From NCBI GenBank assembly GCA_023430705.1, contig JAEYZJ010000002.1, forward strand, positions 1 to 7,802: 7,802 nucleotides of DNA, in the 5' to 3' direction. The translations under genes and the position numbers were made by a program. The stretch is from Pseudomonadota bacterium. GTDB taxonomy: Bacteria > Pseudomonadota > Alphaproteobacteria > Rhizobiales > Devosiaceae. Positions within the stretch are counted from its first letter, which is position 1. Each line of letters opens with the position of its first letter. This document shows positions 5,442-7,802 of the stretch, piece after piece. The notes below the pieces were generated by a model. The model was given only the letters and a program-made list of their open reading frames with translations, made no database searches and was not told the DNA's origin.

Positions 5442-6371
5442 ATGACCACACTGCTCGTCTCGCAGCGCAATTTCGAAAGTCACGTCACCCCGACAGGCCA
5501 TCCGGAGCGCCCCGATCGCATCAGGGCCGTCGAGGACGCGCTGTCGGCCGAGAGGTTTTCCGGCCTCAGGCGGGCCGACGCCCCGTCCGGCGACCTGTCG
5601 CTCGCCGAACTCGTGCATGCCGAAGACTTCCTGCCCAATCTCGCCCGCGTGCGCCCGGCGGAGGGCATCAACCGCATCGACGAGGATACCTTCATCTCGT
5701 CCGGCTCGCTCGATGCCATCGCCACCGCCCTCGGCGCGGGACTGCTGGCGCTGGAAGAGGTCGCGCTCGGCACCGTCGCCAACGCCTTCTGCGCCGTGCG
5801 CCCTCCCGGCCATCATGCCGAACGCCACCGCCCGATGGGCTTCTGCCTCATCAACACCATCGCCATCGTTGCCCGCGAAGCCCAGCGCAAGTTCGGGGCC
5901 GAGCGGGTCGCGATCGTCGATTTCGACGTCCACCACGGCAACGGCACCGAGGACATCTTCCAGGCCGACGCGACCGTGTTCTACGGCTCCAGCCACCAGA
6001 TGCCCCTCTATCCCGGCACCGGCAGCCCCAGCTTCACCGGTGTCGGCAACATCTTCAACACGGCGCTCGCGGCGGGCTCCGGCACCGCCGCCATGCGGGA
6101 GGCCTATGACGGGCGCATCCTGCCCGCGCTCGAGGCCTTTCATCCGGACTTCGTGCTCGTCTCCGCCGGTTTCGATGCCGACTATCGCGACCCGCTCGCC
6201 GGCCTCAACTGGAAGCCCGAGGACTTCGCCTGGCTGACCGGGCGGCTGATGGACGTCGCCGATCGCGTCTGCGAGGGCCGCATCGTTTCCATGCTGGAAG
6301 GCGGCTACGACCGGCAGGGCCTTGCCACCGGTGTCGCCGCGCATGTTGAAATGTTGATGGGCGCGGGCTAG
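5442..6371 (+). CDS. Histone-deacetylase-like amidohydrolase (HDAC/AcuC/AphA superfamily)
   Basis: A 309-residue cytoplasmic zinc hydrolase of the arginase/deacetylase fold. Family motifs run through the whole protein: GHPERPDRI (19-27), RPPGHHAE (120-127, catalytic His pair H124/H125), GFCLINTIAI (133-142), IVDFDVHHGNGT (158-169), SAGFDAD (241-247) and LEGGYD (285-290). The zinc ligands by family comparison are D162, H164 and D245; Y289 matches the transition-state tyrosine of class I enzymes. All key residues are intact, so it should be active. The substrate (acetyl-lysine protein, acetylpolyamine or another acylated amine) cannot be told from sequence alone. Length and start agree with bacterial class II-like members. 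The ribosome-binding site is poor (no clear AGGAG), so initiation may be weak. xseB follows 27 bases after the stop in the same direction, a pairing I recall as common in Alphaproteobacteria. Confidence 0.93.
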   Translation: MTTLLVSQRNFESHVTPTGHPERPDRIRAVEDALSAERFSGLRRADAPSGDLSLAELVHAEDFLPNLARVRPAEGINRIDEDTFISSGSLDAIATALGAGLLALEEVALGTVANAFCAVRPPGHHAERHRPMGFCLINTIAIVAREAQRKFGAERVAIVDFDVHHGNGTEDIFQADATVFYGSSHQMPLYPGTGSPSFTGVGNIFNTALAAGSGTAAMREAYDGRILPALEAFHPDFVLVSAGFDADYRDPLAGLNWKPEDFAWLTGRLMDVADRVCEGRIVSMLEGGYDRQGLATGVAAHVEMLMGAG

Positions 6372-6398
6372 CTACGGGGTCAGCCAGGAGCACGCGAC

Positions 6399-6647
6399 AT
6401 GGTCGATTCCCCCGCCGACGACATCAAGGAGATGAGCTTCGAAGCCGCCCTGCGCGAGCTCGAGACCATCGTCGGCAAGCTCGAGAGCGGCCAGGCCCCG
6501 CTGGCCGAGTCGATCGCCATCTACGAGCGCGGCGAGGCGCTGAAGGCCCATTGCGAGGCCCTGCTCAAGGCGGCCGAGATGCGGATCGAAAAGATCACCC
6601 TGCGCAACGGCCAGCCCGTCGGCACCGAGCCGCTCGACCCGCAATAG
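6399..6647 (+). CDS. xseB: Exodeoxyribonuclease VII small subunit (XseB)
   Basis: An 82-residue, mostly helical protein. The family pattern is complete: SFEAALRELETIVGKLESG (13-31), LAESIAIYERGEALKAHCEALL (35-56) and AEMRIEKI (59-66), predicting two long helices in a coiled-coil hairpin. XseB binds XseA in exonuclease VII, which degrades single-stranded DNA to oligonucleotides in repair and recombination; xseA is not in this window, as is usual. The start has a strong AGGAG (6386-6390) eight bases upstream. Only 27 bases separate it from the deacetylase gene, so co-transcription is likely. The 124 bases after it (6648-6771) hold a weak GCGGC-GCA-GCCGC stem (6660-6672) with no T run and a TATAAG (6740-6745) without a clear -35 partner. 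Confidence 0.94.
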   Translation: MVDSPADDIKEMSFEAALRELETIVGKLESGQAPLAESIAIYERGEALKAHCEALLKAAEMRIEKITLRNGQPVGTEPLDPQ

Positions 6648-6771
6648 GGGCCTTGCTCCGCGGCGCAGCCGCCCGCATCCTTGCCTTCAACAGTCGGTGA
6701 CTGCGACAACGCCGCTCGCGCGCCCGGCGGCCCAGGCGCTATAAGCGGGCAAACCTTCGGACGTAGGGACC

Positions 6772-7374
6772 ATGGCCGATACCACTTCGCCCGCACTCGC
6801 GCGCTTTCGCACCATCCTGTGGACGCTGGTCGTCGTCGCCGCCCTCGGCGCCACGGCCCTGTTCATCTTCCGGCCGCCGACCGCGCCGCTGGCCGTCACC
6901 GGCAAGCCGTTCGCGCTCACCTCGACCACCGGCGAAACCTTCACCGAGGCCAGCCTCAGGGGCGCGCCGAGCCTCGTCTTCTTCGGCTACACCCATTGCC
7001 CGGACGTCTGCCCGACGACGCTGGCGGAATCGGACGCCTGGAAGAGCGAACTCGGCCTTTCGCCCGAGCAGCTGCGCACGGTCTTCATCACCGTCGATCC
7101 GGCCCGCGACACCCCCGAAATCCTCGCCGATTACCTCGGCTCCTTCCCGGGCGTGATCGGCCTCGCCGGCACCGAGCAGCAGACCGCCGATGCCAAGGCC
7201 TCCTTCGGCGCCATGTCCGAGACCACCGCCCCCGATGCCGACGGCTTCTATCTCGTGAACCACACGGCGAGCGTATTCCTCATCAACAGGGACGGCCAGT
7301 TCGAGGGCACCATCGCCTATGGCGAGCCCAAGGACACGGCGGTCGCCAAGATCAGGAAACTCATGGCCTCGTGA
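6772..7374 (+). CDS. SCO1/SenC-type copper chaperone
   Basis: A 200-residue membrane-anchored thioredoxin-fold protein. An N-terminal helix (about 14-34) with no cleavage site suggests an inner-membrane anchor and a periplasmic domain. The copper site is complete: GYTHCPDVCPTT with C76 and C80 (CxxxC), and NHTASVFLI with H164. ITVDPARDTPE (106-116) is also characteristic. SCO proteins deliver copper to, or reduce, the CuA centre of cytochrome c oxidase. No cox gene is visible here, so this copy stands apart from an oxidase operon. The ATG at 6772 has a close-set AGGG (6765-6768). The stop TGA overlaps the GTG start of tlyA (GTGA, 7371-7374). Confidence 0.93.
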   Translation: MADTTSPALARFRTILWTLVVVAALGATALFIFRPPTAPLAVTGKPFALTSTTGETFTEASLRGAPSLVFFGYTHCPDVCPTTLAESDAWKSELGLSPEQLRTVFITVDPARDTPEILADYLGSFPGVIGLAGTEQQTADAKASFGAMSETTAPDADGFYLVNHTASVFLINRDGQFEGTIAYGEPKDTAVAKIRKLMAS

Positions 7375-7802
7375 GCGAACGCCGCCGGCTCGACCAGGAA
7401 CTGGAAGCGCGCGGCCTGCTCCCCAGCCGCGCCAGGGCGCGCGACGCCATCCTGCGCGGCACGGTGGCGGTCAACGGCATCGTCGCCACCCGGCCCAGCC
7501 AGCAGGTCGGGCCAGCCGATGCCATCGCGCTCGACGATCCGGCCGCCGCCTATGTCTCGCGTGCCGCGCTGAAGCTCCTCGCCGGGCTCGATGCCGGCAG
7601 CATCGACCCGACGGGCCGCATCTGCCTCGATCTCGGCGCCTCCACCGGCGGCTTCACCCAGGTGCTGCTGCAGCGCGGCGCGGCGCGGGTCTATGCCGTC
7701 GACGTCGGCCACGACCAGCTGCACCAGAGTCTGGCGGACGATCCCCGCGTCGTCTCGCTCGAAGGCGTCAACGGCCGTGACCTCGACCGCACCCTCGTCC
7801 CC
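7371..7802 (+). CDS. tlyA: TlyA-family rRNA 2'-O-methyltransferase, N-terminal part (runs off the window)
   Basis: Starting at GTG (7371-7373), 144 codons stay open to the window edge. Residues about 4-58 form an S4 RNA-binding domain (RRLDQELEARGLLPSRARAR, then AVNGIVATRPSQQV). SRAALKL (63-69) precedes the SAM-binding Rossmann domain: CLDLGASTGGFTQVLLQRGA (85-104), YAVDVGHDQLHQSL (108-121) and VVSLEGVNGRDL (127-138). K68 and D87 fit the first two members of the K-D-K-E catalytic set. TlyA methylates 16S and/or 23S rRNA ribose (C1409, C1920), and its loss gives capreomycin resistance in mycobacteria; some homologues are also called haemolysins, though that activity is doubtful. GTG is the only plausible start: there is no in-frame ATG in the visible part. 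The four-base overlap with the SCO gene implies coupled translation. Confidence 0.93.
   Translation, partial: MSERRRLDQELEARGLLPSRARARDAILRGTVAVNGIVATRPSQQVGPADAIALDDPAAAYVSRAALKLLAGLDAGSIDPTGRICLDLGASTGGFTQVLLQRGAARVYAVDVGHDQLHQSLADDPRVVSLEGVNGRDLDRTLVP

Noticed and set aside
5412..6344. 310-codon open frame on the minus strand
   Set aside because: Antisense to the deacetylase-like gene, which carries every active-site motif of its family.
6660..6672. GCGGC-GCA-GCCGC stem after xseB as a terminator
   Set aside because: Only five pairs and no following T run; too weak to call.
1..7802. CRISPR array, mobile element, tRNA or rRNA, defence or toxin-antitoxin locus
   Set aside because: No regularly spaced direct repeats, transposase or integrase motifs, terminal inverted repeats or RNA-gene landmarks were seen; genes are ordinary chromosomal ones with uniform composition.

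Overview
This is a GC-rich (roughly two-thirds G+C) stretch of bacterial chromosome with densely packed genes, short intergenic gaps, overlapping stop/start codons and housekeeping content. The gene families and pairings (DUF1499 membrane protein, M48 peptidase with DUF898 protein, pdxH divergent from a DnaJ-type gene, Sua5, histone-deacetylase-like gene followed by xseB, and tlyA) point to an alphaproteobacterium, most likely of the order Hyphomicrobiales (Rhizobiales). A Devosia-like lineage is possible, but that is a guess from gene style, not from any search.

Layout. Minus strand, 1-3357: an incomplete DUF1499-type membrane protein gene (1-255) with its own upstream gap, then a leftward run pdxH (2725-3357) -> DUF898 membrane protein (1472-2659) -> M48 membrane metallopeptidase (336-1472). 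The last two are joined by a TGATG stop/start overlap. Plus strand, 3468-4424: a DnaJ/CbpA-type co-chaperone transcribed divergently from pdxH. Minus strand, 4421-5353: a Sua5-type threonylcarbamoyl-AMP synthase, convergent with the dnaJ-type gene; the two TAG stops lie in one shared CTAG. Plus strand, 5442-7802: a histone-deacetylase-like hydrolase, xseB (small subunit of exonuclease VII), a SCO1/SenC copper chaperone, and the first 144 codons of tlyA (rRNA 2'-O-methyltransferase), which overlaps the SCO gene by four bases (GTGA).

Together the genes cover cofactor salvage (PLP), protein folding and membrane proteolysis, tRNA t6A modification, DNA repair, cytochrome oxidase assembly and rRNA modification. 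I see no mobile element, CRISPR array, tRNA, rRNA, prophage gene, toxin-antitoxin pair or defence island, and no obvious undescribed multi-gene system. The observations most worth checking are small: a perfect 6-3-6 dyad over the promoter between sua5 and the deacetylase gene, the shared CTAG stop, an Asn where PdxH normally has a phosphate-binding Lys, a threefold internal repeat in the DUF898 protein, and SCO sitting between xseB and tlyA where relatives commonly have dxs.
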